A DNA stretch of 64,000 bases from Anseranas semipalmata (Eukaryota > Chordata > Aves > Anseriformes > Anseranatidae): positions 217,625-281,624 of the forward strand of contig VXAA01003401.1 of assembly GCA_013399115.1 (NCBI GenBank), in the 5' to 3' direction. Position 1 is the stretch's first letter; each line of letters begins with the position of its first letter. Shown in pieces: positions 14,301 to 53,900 of this stretch. Made by a program: the position numbers and the translations under genes. Under the pieces are notes generated by a model that made no database searches, was not told the origin of the DNA, and saw only the letters and a list, made by a program, of their open reading frames with translations.

Positions 14301-17300
14301 GAATTACTGGCATGTTCAACCAGGAAGCAAAATTCTGCATTCTTATTCCTAAACCTTACCTTTTGCAAGCTGTTTAACCAGTCTTCCCTTTCATTATTGA
14401 TTTACTGAAATGGTCTCTAAAAAAGCTAAGATTTGGTCTTCCTTTAGAACTTCTGCCAGCACAGTTACCTTAGTCAGAAGCACAGAGAAGAGGGGAGATG
14501 AGAACACCCTCCTATCTGACAGTTGTGCTAAAAGAAAGCACTGTAAAAAAGACAGACACTGGCAAAAAAAGGCACTTTTGCTCGGATAATTTAGTCTGTC
14601 TTGGAACTGGATGGCGAAAAAGCTGTTTTACTGGCAGTAAAGCAACGTGAGATGATACCTCTGGAGTTTATCAGGATAAGCTCTCCCTCGACATCCTCTT
14701 ATATCTAAATGAGCCCTTATAATGTTAAAGAAAGAAAGAAAAAATAAATAAATAAATAAATAAAGCAATGAAGTCATAGAAGCATTATTAAAGCACCTAA
14801 AAAATAAAGTCATTGTGATGATTTTACGCATTGGTATTCTCAATTTAGGGTCTTCCCAGAAACCCCCCTTCTTCCTACAAGTTCTAAGGTTATATACAAC
14901 TGAGATGGGTGGTCCAGTGTTTAGATTACAGAAATGGGAGCCATTAAACTTCTACTCCTGCGCAAATCTAATCCTCGTTTCAGCTTTACCCAAATGTAAA
15001 ACTAATTTATACACATGGTCTTATGAGGATTCATTTATTAAATACTAAAATCCTTCAAGATGACATGAGACCTAAGCACGAAACATGTATTTTCATCTTA
15101 GATTTCAAGTCTTCTTGGTTATAGAGGGTGAAAACACACCTTGTTCTCTGCGTTTGTAGAAGGAGTTACAACATGAAGTGGTACAAATTGCCTCCATTCA
15201 TTTTAATGGGAGGTTAAGTGACCACAATTAGGCCTATGAAGTCAAGTGTTAGCCTTTCCACTGCTGAGCCTCATGTCAGAAAATTGCTGGGAGGATTATC
15301 CAGCACAAACTCACTTGTACTTTTCTGACCTTTGCGTCCTTTGAAAAGTTTAGGAATGGAAGGTCAGCACAGATATTATTGTGTAGGAATGACGCAGCAA
15401 ACACTGATCATGTAAACAACTGTGAGGTCTTCTGATTATTTAGATAATTGAAGCACTTACTACTGTCCTTCAGAATTAGGAGAAAAGTGATGTTTATAGT
15501 ATCGTTAACTAAAAAAATGTTGGACTCCCAACAGCACGGGATTCAGTCCAGCAGTAGCAGCAAATGCAGCTAAGTTTACTAATCCAGTGCATTTCAACAA
15601 TTCTCCTACTATTGCACTTGGTAACATCTGATGTTAAAATGTATGGCAAAACAGCACAGAAAACAACTTCAAAATCCACACAGGAATGACACAGCACGCA
15701 GGGCATCCAAGTTTCCTCTGAATTCATTACATGTCAAATGAAAACTGCTCTCACATCTGATGTGCAAATGGGTTAATTACCATGAACGTACAGGACACTC
15801 TAGGCAGGGTTTGAGGAGAAAGCATTTGCAAAAATGTTCCCACCGGTGCCATCATTCATGCAGCTAAATAGGTGTTAGTCCTAACGTTGACAAGGTCAGA
15901 CTCCTTTTTACAGCCATCTCCGTTAGATTTCTCAAAACAGGTTTAATTAAAAATAGGTCTGGATTCCAGAGGCTTGTCTACAGTTGGGCTCCCACGGGTG
16001 CTAACACCTGTTGAGCTAAACAGTGAGAACAGTGAAGGAGGAGGAGGGGATGTTGTTGTTTTTTTTAATTTCCCTGATGTTGATGCAACTGTAAAGTTTC
16101 CCACTGGCTTTTTTTTTTTTTAAAAAAGTAATATTAGAATAATTATAATTCCATTTGAGTAAAGAGAAAGGTTGCTGTATTACATTCATTTTAGCTACTT
16201 GGCAAAGATATATAGCTTTGTTTTTAACTAAAAAAAAAAAATCAAATAGCATTAAAAAGTAGCATTTGATAGCAAGGGCCATAAGCCTCTAACTTAAACC
16301 TTTCTCATCACATTCCAGAAGGGGAAAAAAGGCAGGCAGGCTCTGGAACGGCAAGATATTGTTGATCCACAGCCTTCTATGATTTGAGGTATTTTTTTTA
16401 GTGTGAAAATATTATGCTTGGACTGGTCATGTATTTGTCCAGTTACAGCCTGAGAATAAAGTAAACAGCTCTGAATCTCCAAGAAATAGTATTTGGAAAA
16501 GAAAGGACAACAATTCTTACATGTGGAGCAGCTGGGGCGCTAATCTGACACCTAAGGGTATAGCGACTACGACTTCACATACCTTCCACCTCTGAGACAC
16601 TTGCGGTAAGTTAATGGATATGTATGTTGCACTGGGACACATAAGATGATGTTTTATGAAGCAGGCAAGCATAACTAGTCATGAGAAACATACTCAATTT
16701 CATTCAGGTAAACCACACCAGAGCTGCTATCAACTCACGCTGGGAAGAGCAATACTTCCACCTAGTGGGCAACAGAAAGATCAACCCAAGACCTTCCAAA
16801 AACACATACTTATTTTTCCAGTCATAAGCAGTTTTAACTTGAAACTGGATTAATGAGAGAAAACACAGCTGGTAAAAATGGTGGGAAAGCCCTGCTACTC
16901 TGACTCATGGCAGATGCAAAATAATTCTCATAAAAAAAAAAAAAAAGGATTTTACAGGGGTTACCAAATTTTCCTAAATTAGGCAGATATTAACAATGGA
17001 CTGCATGGGGCCTGTTTTGGCCTGAATCACACCACGAGCGAGAATGAAGGCAAAACCTTCAGTTTCAGAAATGACACTGGGTTTCTGGCCTCACCCACTG
17101 TTAAAGCTGGTGTGAACACAGAACTGGGAGCTCATTGTCTGAGACACCAGAACTAGTGATGAAAAGCAAAGAACAAAAGGAAAAAAAAAAAAAAAGACAG
17201 ACAAACCTAAATGTTAGAGTTCACAAACAACAACAGGAGAAAAGAGAGAAAAGAGACCACGAATGAGGTGAAGGAAAAACGAGCAAACCAAGCTTCACTG

Positions 17301-20300
17301 ATGAGAATCTAGTTAAATGGTCAGGATTCCCTCACTTGGGATGCTGTACAACAAAAACTAAAAGGTGGTCCCCTGACCCCATTCATGGGACACATGAAAA
17401 CATGGCATTCTCTAAAAACCGAGGATGGTATCATTGGATAGGACAACGCAGTAAAGGACACCTGCTCTCTCAGGTACCAGAAACACTCCTCAGCCACAGT
17501 ACCACAGGGCCCTGTGCAGGTTAATTTGCCCAGCCGACAAAATGAGAGGCTAGAGAGGAATTACCAGCACTATTGCTGTCTGACTGCTTCCAGTACCATG
17601 CTAGTTTAGGTCATTCTCTATTCCACTGCAGAGTTACCCATGAGGTGATGTGGTAGGTTCAGAAGTTTGATCTGAAATAAATGCACAAAGTCACTGCTTT
17701 AAATGAGTGGCTTGCTCCATAGAACAGCAGCATTTTGCTTTCCACTCCTTTCCCCTGAATTTGTCTGTGGGTCGCAGACTACCTCTCTTCTCAAGTCAGC
17801 AGACACAGAAAAAAGACTGCATTAAATACAGTGAAATAAAATTTGAGAACTGACCAAGCTTCACTAGACACGCATGTCTGCTTTAATCTTGGGAAACAAG
17901 TCTCCAAAAGCAAAGCCATCACCAGCAAGAGGCTGTGACAATGGAAAGTGCCTGCAATTACTTATTAAGGAACAACACCCAGAGAAAGCAACTTGTAAGG
18001 TACAAAATCACTCCTGACATTCAATTCCTCAGCTGTGCTCTTAATAAATCAGTCATACCTGAACTCTTGCAGACAAAAACCTTGCACACGCAATAGCCTT
18101 CCCTCCACCAGGGAGAATTTTCCCACCAGAACAGGGACTCTTCCTGAAAAAAGGCGTATTTTTTTTTGCCATGATAATGTAAATCCTCATGAAGATGAGG
18201 TTGCCTTTAACTTCAGCACAGTGAATCAAGGTTAGTCCTCATCTAAACGTGAAACTGTTCCTTTCTATTAACACTGTATTTTATACTTCCCTTTTAAAGA
18301 TAAGGGCTGTCTACAGAAACACAGTCCTCACTTTTCTTTCCACTCCCTTCCCTAGAAGGGGCTTAGAGAAAAATTTCTAAGCTCATTTAAAGTCTGAAAA
18401 AATAAAAATAAAAAATCAGATTTCCCATTGTCTACACATCTTTAAGTTGACCCCAAGTCCTTATGACTTCTTATGCAGCCTTTAAACTGTAAGATCACGC
18501 AATGTTCCCCCACACTGACTCCTTGTCCCAGCACAGAGTAACACTGAGCTTATATTGCCAACAGCAACTTTGAACTTACGGTTTTACAACCATAAATAGC
18601 ATTCCTTTAATGTAATTTTGGTATGTGAAGGGTTTTTCTTTCACTGGTGGCATTTCTTTCTTACTTGTAGACAGGTAAGCCCAACAGAAGTCTGAACTAT
18701 CATATGCTCCTGTTATGAAAGAAACTTGTAAGAACATGAAGCTCCTTTTCCACTGGGCAACCAACGTATGTTTCAGAACCCAGTTTAGCCACAAAGCACG
18801 CTTGTTAGACATGACTAAGAGCTCTCCAAGGAGAATGCCTTAGTCTTCTCTGAGATCCAAAGAGCTTTAATAAAAAGTTCCCCACCCTTACAATATATTC
18901 TTTCACTTACTGGACATTCAGCGATCAACCACACAAGCCATGAACCTTCCAGCACAGAGAGTACAGGGTCAGCATGAAATTCACTGACAAAGCAGCACCA
19001 TATGACATCAGACCATAACTTACAAGCCTCAGACAAAAATGGGACTTGAAAACTAACAATTTGTTTGAATTTGTTTTTCAAACTAAGTCATTTAAATTAG
19101 TGAATCTCTTTATACATTCTGGAACATATTAAAGAAAATGCCTTTATTAGAGGATTGGAAGAAATAGGCAGCCAGCTAAACAATTCACTGAGCATTACTT
19201 CTAGCTTGGCTGATTGACAGCCCCTTCTTTCCCTGCAAGCATCCATATTAACTCACCAGCTGTACATAGGCGACCTTGTAATCTGGCTTCTTCACTCTCT
19301 CATTCTTGTGGTTCCTCTTGTTGTTTGCACCTGCAGAAATGAAGAGTCTCATCTTTAACTCTACAGGACTTCCAAGTACCCCAAAGCAAGGCTAAGCTGA
19401 AGGGGGTTCTCACCAGTTTTGATTTATTGTTAAGATGAATATTATTTCTTCAGTACCAACATAGATACCACATAGCAGTATCACAATTACTAAAATGTCC
19501 TGAAGTTGGTAAACGCTGCTTACAGGTAAGGAGAGGAGGCCTCACCAGACCTGGGCCACTGACAGCTGTTGTGCCTTCACGGTCACAACAGAAATTTTGC
19601 ACGAAGCAAGGAGGTTAAGTCTTCTGAGTAGGGAGTCAGGAGTAATAAACTGTCCTCCCAATGTTAACTGCTTTGGGAAGACAAGGAAGAAATGACCACT
19701 AAGCCAGCTACAAACTTATCAATTTTTACTGCCCAGCTAATGAGCATGATCTACTGATTATATATCAGAAAATCACACTCTACACCCAAAAAAATCAAAG
19801 CACCTTCACTTCCTGCAAGTATGTTGGTCACAGCTGAGTGGGAAGTTCGATTTACTCCCTACATGTTAGGGAAACATTAAAGCTCTTGAATTATGAGACC
19901 TTCTAACCCCCTTTCCTCTTTTATCCCTGACTATATACGTTCTACCACCACTTCCGAAAGTAGTGAGGGACTGAACAGTTATAAGGACAAGCACAAATAT
20001 TTTTCAGTGCTGTTTGAAACTGAATGCGTTTGGTATTACGACTTTGTTTAATTTTATTTTTACATAGGCATATTGCAGATGATCCGTTTTGTTTCTCTTC
20101 TTTTATATGTTCTCAGTTTTACAAGCTTCTCTTGAAGCTTTTCCTATCATTCTCCATTTTTCACTAATACAGCTCGTTTTCCCTATGCTCTTTCAAATTT
20201 GTCCCTACTCTTACCATTATAAACACAGCAAGCAATTCCTTTGCTAGAATCAGTGCATGAAAAAGAGGAATCTAGGCAAAGATGTCCTAACCAACAAGTC

Positions 20301-22219
20301 ACTCTCCATTTGATTAATGCACTGCCTGGTGATCAAAAATATAAATGACATAAAAATATTCTGACTTTGCACTGTATCCAAAACGCAATCAGAGAAGCTC
20401 AGGGGCAGGAAGCATTCACATGTAAATGTGACTTTGTAAAATTCTAGCCTAGTTAAATTAGAGATGGGTCCCTCTGTTCCAAGTCTGAGTTCAGCATAAC
20501 TTGAAGTAGGAATGTTTTTTTGTTGGTTCTTTTTGTTGGTGGTGGTGTGGATTTTTTTTTTTTTTTTGTGCAAGGGTGGTGCAGGGAAGAAACACGATGA
20601 GTGGAAGCATGCAAGTCTGTAGCAGAAATGTGGTAACTACAGGTGACAAAAAACTGAAAGACTGTCCAGACGTGTTTCTGATATTATGTATTGGTCTAAT
20701 TAAATAATTTTTTCTCTCTACAAATTTTGACTTTTGTTAGACCGTAACACCTCTTCTCGGTGCATGCCTGGTAATCTCAACCCTTTCAGTTGAGGTTGAA
20801 CTTTCAGTTCAGTTTCTCTGACCCTTTCAGTCAGACTTTTTTTTTTTTTTTAAATAAGTTTAATTACTAATTTTATTAAAACACATGAATCAGTTCCTTT
20901 TGAAGTGAGATATCCACTGGTCTTCAAGGAGAAACAGTACCAACTACAAATGCATTTGGCATGGGCTAGATAACAGTCAAGATTTTCAGGCTTTTTAAAT
21001 TCAGTTTTTTCTTTTCAAAAGTAAACTTATGACATAACCTAATGAAAGCATTCAAACATGAAGGGGTACACATGAAGTGGTACATACTTGTTTTAAGGAA
21101 CAATAATAAAAAACTGAGCTGGAAGATGTCACCAGCTACAAACCTGAAACCAAAATTTGTTGAAATCTACTGGACCTTTTGACAGGAAAAGTCTCTTCTG
21201 GCTGAGCAGCAAAACCATATTCATCCCTTTGAATTACTCAATTGCACTTACCATACTGTATCCTGGTCCTCACAGCAGCTACTGGCACATTATATATTTT
21301 TTCAAGGTAATTCTTGATATCTACTTTTGTCATTCTAGGCAACGAGAAAATGTTTTGGGGAAAGAAAGAAAGAAAAGTACAAATATTAAACTAAATTCAA
21401 AACAGATCCTGAGCATTTATAAGCAGGTCGATAGTCTGAAATAAATATGTCTTCCCCTTTCAACCAAGGTAGCTTCTCTGCACAAAAGTATAAATGCAAC
21501 AAAGAACATATGCTGCTAGAGCAATTCTTAACCAATAAACTGTAACAATGCTAAACATGTTATTCTCTGTAGCCTCAGCAGTCAAAACCTGAGATATGAT
21601 CTGTACTCAGAGAGCCAGGGTGGGCTTTCTGACTACCCATGCCGAGAATCCTTTCTAACCTTCTGAACAGGAATTTCTCATCTTTTCAGGACCTGCTGCA
21701 GGCACGCTGGGCCTTCATGTGTGCCACGAGAGCAGCGGGGATGAAGGAGGCTCTCAGAACTAATACCTGGACACCACCTCTCTTCCCCCAGGCCATCTCC
21801 GCAAACACTCCCTTGTTCCTCACCCCATCTGTGGGCAGGCAGAGCCTCACTAACACCCCAAGAGGAGCCAAGCAAAGCCCGTACTTAAACCAGTGCCCTC
21901 ACAGCCCCCTGAGAGGTCTCCCCGACGCAGAGGACCCTTCCTCCAGAGACCAGGCGGGGCTGTGCCGGGGCTTTTGGCTCCGGGGGATGCTCCAGAAGCG
22001 GCGGGGGCGCCGGGCACGGCGCTGGGCGCCAGCCGAGGCTGCCCGCGGCAGGCTCCTGCTCGCGGGGGCCGAGTGCCGCCCTCCCCCCGCACTCACTCCA
22101 TGGAGACGCGGAACTGCACGGTGTCCTCGGGCTGCGGCACGCCGGGCCGCACCGCCAGCATGAAGAAGTTGGGGCGGAAGATCCGCAGCTGGGGGCCGCC
22201 CAGCTGGAACAGCGGGTAC
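11196..22219 (-). CDS. MRPL23: Mitochondrial large ribosomal subunit protein uL23m (5' end missing)
   Basis: A structural protein of the mitochondrial 39S ribosomal subunit, encoded in the nucleus and imported to the matrix. The exons on the minus strand are 22219-22097, 21334-21252, 19330-19257 and 11360-11196. Every junction has AG/GT borders and the phases join. They encode 147 residues, from [14 protein letters not shown] through [14 protein letters not shown] and [10 protein letters not shown] to the end GGVPDWFGL. Human MRPL23, as remembered, has 153 residues and begins with six more (MARNVV). The missing piece is therefore about 17-18 nt of coding sequence in an exon 1 that I cannot find and that probably lies in the 22308-22321 N gap. 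The third intron is unusually long, about 7.9 kb. The identification is firm from the residues around PQPEDTVQF and from the position next to TNNT3. Confidence 0.95.
11361..19256 (-). other. MRPL23: MRPL23 intron (7.9 kb)
   Basis: Long intron before the last MRPL23 exon. It is AT-rich, with an AAAT tetranucleotide repeat near 14742-14764, a poly-A run near 16935-16946, another near 17180-17194 and a poly-T/A patch near 16101-16124. No nested gene is recognised on either strand; open frames are short and interrupted. Confidence 0.6.
19257..19330 (-). CDS. MRPL23: MRPL23 exon 4
   Basis: A 74-nt exon with acceptor TTTCTGCAG and donor GTGAGT. It encodes [17 protein letters not shown] then KVAYVQL. 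This is the basic rRNA-binding stretch of the protein. Confidence 0.96.
21252..21334 (-). CDS. MRPL23: MRPL23 exon 3
   Basis: An 83-nt exon with acceptor TTGCCTAG and donor GTAAGTGC. It encodes [17 protein letters not shown] then [10 protein letters not shown], covering the uL23 fold core that contacts rRNA. Confidence 0.96.
22097..22219 (-). CDS. MRPL23: MRPL23 exon 2
   Basis: A 123-nt exon with acceptor CCCCGCAG and donor GTGAGTGC. It encodes 40 residues from YPLFQLGG to FRVSM, with one leading base and two trailing bases, and contains the [12 protein letters not shown] segment typical of uL23m. Confidence 0.95.
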
Positions 22220-22307
22220 CTGCGGGGAGAGGACGCCCATAAGCCAGCGACCGGCCGGCCGGCCAGCATCCCTGCCCTGCCGACCCCGGCCCCCCAACAG
22301 CCCCGGC

Positions 22308-22321
22308 NNNNNNNNNNNNNN
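22308..22321. other. Assembly gap (14 N)
   Basis: A run of 14 N inside the GC-rich MRPL23 promoter region, directly upstream of exon 2. The real missing length is unknown and the first coding exon of MRPL23 is probably lost in it. Confidence 0.95.
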
Positions 22322-22619
22322 CCCCCGCCTCACGGCTGCCCCCCGCAGCCACAGCCCGCAGCGGGGCCCATCCGCAGCCACCGCCTGCGGAGGGGGGCAG
22401 CGCGCCTCGCCGTCCCCACAGAGGGGACGTGGCGGTGGTTGGGGTCCGCCCGAGGCTGTGAGAGGCGGCACGGGGCTGGGAGCGGGAAAAGCGGCTGCAA
22501 AATGGCGTCGCGTGACGTCGGGCAGCGCTGGTCCAAGGTGCGGGGTAGGAGGGATGTGACATGTCGGGGAGCCCGGGGGCAGCGCCGCAGGAGCGGTGGA
22601 GGCCATCTTAGATCTCCTG

Positions 22620-23374
22620 AGCGTCTGTCCTGCTGTCTTGACTTCACGTTGTGTGGTCTGACAGCACCGCGATTTTCTTTTCCTCATTGATCGCTGCAGC
22701 ATGGTGAAACAGAGTGTGTAAGCTGGCACCTGAAATGGCCAGAAGTTTGGTAGGAAACCTGGTGGGAAGCCTGTGGTAGGCTTCCTTCCAACTAGGTGCT
22801 TCCAAAGGCAGTGAAGTGAACAGCAGGCCCACACACCGAACACCTCAAATCCTGAATTTGGTAGCAGCCATTTTGTGTCTCTGGCCCCACTTGACATCTA
22901 CATTGAAATAACCAAGGAATTCAGGCCTCACTATTGGATTTTAATACTATATATAGGTTAACTGTCTCAGTAAACATTTTACTGTGTTATTTGCATTAAC
23001 AGCACTCCATGTAGCACTGTGACACCTGCATTTAAGAAACACCATGTACTGAAAACTACCACCTCTGTGGATTCATTCCTTTACACCCAATTCCTTGATT
23101 CCTTTCATCACTCAAACTTTTAAGTCTGTTTCAACTACCTTTGGCATCCAGACTGTTCCGCAGATGATGAGCTCCCTCAGAACAGAGTTGGCTTTCCTTA
23201 TCTGCCTGTATAGGGGCTGTAAAACCAGCCCCTAGTCCTGGTTCTTTGTTAATGATACCAGACCTCATTTCCACTTGTAGGGCTGGATCAAATGATATTA
23301 AATAAAGATAAATAAGGTCCAACTCCCAAATGCCATTAAGTAAAGTACAAAACAGAATTCCAGAGAGCTGTCAA
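22620..23374. other. Intergenic spacer TNNT3 - MRPL23
   Basis: Only about 0.8 kb separates the TNNT3 poly(A) end from the MRPL23 CpG-rich region. No other gene is seen. The spacing implies that TNNT3 transcription must end efficiently before the MRPL23 promoter. Confidence 0.6.
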
Positions 23375-23395
23375 TGAAGTAGGTACTGGTTGCGC

Positions 23396-23401
23396 TTTAT
23401 T
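23396..23401 (-). terminator. TNNT3: TNNT3 polyadenylation signal AATAAA
   Basis: Canonical AATAAA on the minus strand about 320 nt past the stop codon. It is the first such hexamer after the coding end. Confidence 0.75.
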
Positions 23402-23719
23402 TACAAAATCCAGAGATTTGTACACAGCAATCTACAGGGCATAGGGCTGGTATCGGGAGGGTAAAGGACACGCTCAGCAGGAATTGAAGATGCCAGCAAG
23501 GAGTCACTTCAGTTCCACAGGGAACCTGCTTCCTTTTGACTGAGGAAGCCACCAGACCCCTCCAGGAAGAAAAAGAAGAAAAGCAGCAGCAATAGCCAAC
23601 CCAGGCTGATGTTGCAATTTTTGCTATGGCTGAGGCAGAGGAACACAGGTTTTGTGAAGAAAGAATGAGGAGACCAGCAGTGTTTCGGCATGGCGCTAAG
23701 GGCCATCCTGCCTGCTTCT

Positions 23720-50934
<27,215 letters not shown>

Positions 50935-50949
50935 GTTGGCAGCGAGTTT

Positions 50950-53900
50950 CTAGACAAAAGATGAAAAGAAGAAGAAAAAAAAAAAAAAAGTGTTATTAGC
51001 GAGAGAGCCTCCTAAAAAATTCCAAGGCAGCAGCAGATGGGTTGACATTTGAAGACGAAAAAAGCCAGGCATCTGCTTTCCCACACACCAGCCAATCCCC
51101 CACCAACACTGCCATTTTCGGAGCAGCACAGACCCCTGCCAGCCAGGTCAGATGAGAAGGAGAGGTGGAAAAAGGAAAAGATCAGCTGGCAAGATGTGCC
51201 CTGTCAACTCAGCCGCTTCACACAGACAGCCCCAGGGGGTGAAATCTGGACCTGGCTTTGGGTTACAAAACCTCCAAAGCTCAGGGGGACGGGCACAGGC
51301 CAGGGTGTCCTCTCGCACCCATCTGACATTTCTATTGCTCCAGCAAGATGAGAGAAATGTTTCCTTCTTTTATGCTACTACAAGTGGGAAGACGCCAGCT
51401 CCAAAGCATTAGTCAGAGCTAAAAATAATAATAAAAATAAAAAAATCCTACAGATATACCAGAGATAACAATTTACTTGTCAGCACGCAGAAACTGTCAT
51501 TAAGTACCTTAAGTAATATTGTCTGGCTTACACAGCTGATTAATAAATGAACAATGGTCTGCTGATTAATTTAGGATGAAAACTGGCCAAATGCATGGTT
51601 AGGCAATTCGCATCAATATAACCAGTTGTATTTATTACAACACATCCTCGCAGCGTGTGGCAGAGACAAATACATCCACAGCACTGTTCTGGCTTGCATT
51701 TCTGAGCACAGCCCGCAGCAGGGGGCTCGGTGATGGCAGCAGTGCAAGGCTGTGGCTCTCCTAAAAGCCTTGTCTGCCCTGAGACTGGGGGGCAGAGGTG
51801 GGGAAGGGCCCCCCAGAACTTCCTTCAAATCAGCATCAGGTCTTAGATTAGAAAGCCAGGCTCCTCCTGGCTGGGAAACCCAAACCGTGACTTTCATGAC
51901 TTCATTACTCAGCTGATATATGAGAGATGTCTTGAAGGAGCAGGTGGACTGATTTAGGTTCAAAAGGAACAACTGCAGCTCAGAAGCTTTCTATTTCAGA
52001 GGAAGGCAGTAATCCCAGAGGCTCCAACCCTGCCCTATAAGGGATCCTCTCTGTTCCCCAGCAATGACCCTGGACACCAAGCGTTAGCACCAACAGGGTT
52101 TTAAAACCCCATGTTCTAAACAGGCTGCACTTTTAATCTCCACACTTATCCTTTTTTTTTTTTTTTTTGGCAACTCAGCATTGCCCTGGAAGTCGTGCTG
52201 GCAACGGCCGTGTTACAAACAGGACGACGACCTACTGCTAGGACACGCGAGATCTGGATCCCGTGATCTCTTGGTCCGAGGCTGCCTTTAACTCGGTGCC
52301 TGTGATCGCCCACACCTCCTCGTGCAGGAGGGAAGGCAGGACTCATGGTTGGGAGTAGCTTCAGCTTTGCAAAAGGCTTTTCTGCAGCTTCTGTTGCTTG
52401 CTGGGCTGTAACACCTCATCTCTTTCTCCTCATCTTTACCTAGATCATCAAACCTTCATTACAAAGGCTTCCACTTGCTGCCTGCACAGTGGCTGGCAGT
52501 ACGATAGCTTTGCCATCTCATTTCAGCCTCCAAAAATTGTTCAAGCTAATAGCAATACAGCTTGACAGTATGTTTTATGCAGTGGGATGGTAGAGCTTGT
52601 CCTGGCAGAAGCCCTTGGATGGAAACTTCTAGATGCCCAGCTACTGGCTTCTTCCAAAATATGTGATCTGTAGGACTCGGGGCAATGGCTGATCCTCCCA
52701 TAGTTTCTGCCTTTAATTTGTAAAGCCAGATTTCATCCTTCCCAAGGTGAAGCCAAAAAAAGAGGACTTTTAAAGTGCTTAGGGCTAAACTTTTTATTTC
52801 ACCCCATTGACCAGAAGAGTACTACTGCTCTGTGCTGGAGAAGGAAATAGCCTGAGAGCCTTACATGAGCATGCAGAGCGCAAACGCCTGTTTGGTGCAG
52901 GGCAGGCACAAAACGCAGCACACACTGTTCTTCGCAAGGCGATTGAAGTCAATGGGAGCCTTTGCAATGAGGCTTGCCATTAAGAGTTATTGGAATGAGC
53001 TCACCCAGTCTCCAGTTTAACTCTAAGGACATCTTGCCGAGGGTTGACACATTGGCTGTTCCCCTACGCCCTTCCATATTTGTTAATCCGAGTGCTGTGA
53101 AAGCGAGTGGGATTCTGCAAGGCATCTGCCTGCGTGCTAGAAAAGCTGAACGAGAATGCCAAAATCTCTGACACCCAACGACCCCAGCCCGGAGCGGGTT
53201 TCTGGGTCCTGGATAAAGTGAATCAGTAAGAAGCCAGCTGGTCCCTCAAAGCCAAGGGCAAAGCCATATGGCAACAGAAAGACCCCGGGCCACCTGAAAG
53301 CCACGTGCGAGACAAGAAGGGCTCCTTGATTCCTGCATCGTCCACATAGCTAACCCTGTCATCAAAGCAGCAAATAAAACAAAACCATACTTGCCTCCAA
53401 AAGGTGCTGAAGAAAGCAATCCACTAAGAGCAATGTGTTTTTTTTTTTTTTTTTTTTTTGCTGTTAGGATTAAGTTCACTGAAGGCAATGGAAAGTCTCC
53501 AGCTGGTGGGGGATTGCCCTTCAGTGGAAATTACATTACACACAGCGAACGCAGCCTGAGATTAAGGCTGTTAGCACCTTGAGGCAATAACTGGTTTTTG
53601 TTTGTACAGTGGCAGAAAAAAAATGGGGTCTGGTCTTGACTGAGGTTTAAGGATGTAATAAAATCAATTAGTTAATAATGCCCACCATCTGGGAGGAAAT
53701 CAAAACACAGTTTTGCCAGCCCAAGCTTCCTGCCTCCTCCAACTTGTCAGGTGAAAGCAAAGGTTATTTTCTGCATTTAAATCAAGCTAAAAACCCCAAA
53801 CTATTTCATTTCTAATTTTATTTGCTTAAGTTCTTCAAGCCCTGGTGCTTGTTCCATTCAGAAATTAAATTAAGCCACGTTCGCTTGCTTTTCCTTTCTG

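Larger units (their letters stand above)
21940..22620. promoter_or_regulatory. MRPL23: CpG-rich promoter region of MRPL23
   Basis: Dense GC and CpG content, unlike the AT-rich surroundings, over MRPL23 exon 2 and the sequence upstream. It contains AAAATGGCG at 22499-22507, a YY1-type element common at housekeeping and ribosomal-protein promoters. A CRE-like TGACGTC lies at 22513-22519 and a second GGCCATCTT YY1-like site near 22603. No TATA box is evident, as expected for a housekeeping gene. Confidence 0.7.

Noticed and set aside
22330..22371. MGPAAG frame with GTGAGG donor as MRPL23 exon 1
   Set aside because: It joins exon 2 in frame but is unlike the conserved MARNVV start; composition follows the GC-rich background.
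21885..22897. Long overlapping open frames on both strands across the CpG-rich region (up to 332 codons)
   Set aside because: They run through the N gap and are Ala/Arg/Pro/Gly-rich shadows of GC-rich DNA. The real coding here is MRPL23 exon 2 with clear splice sites.
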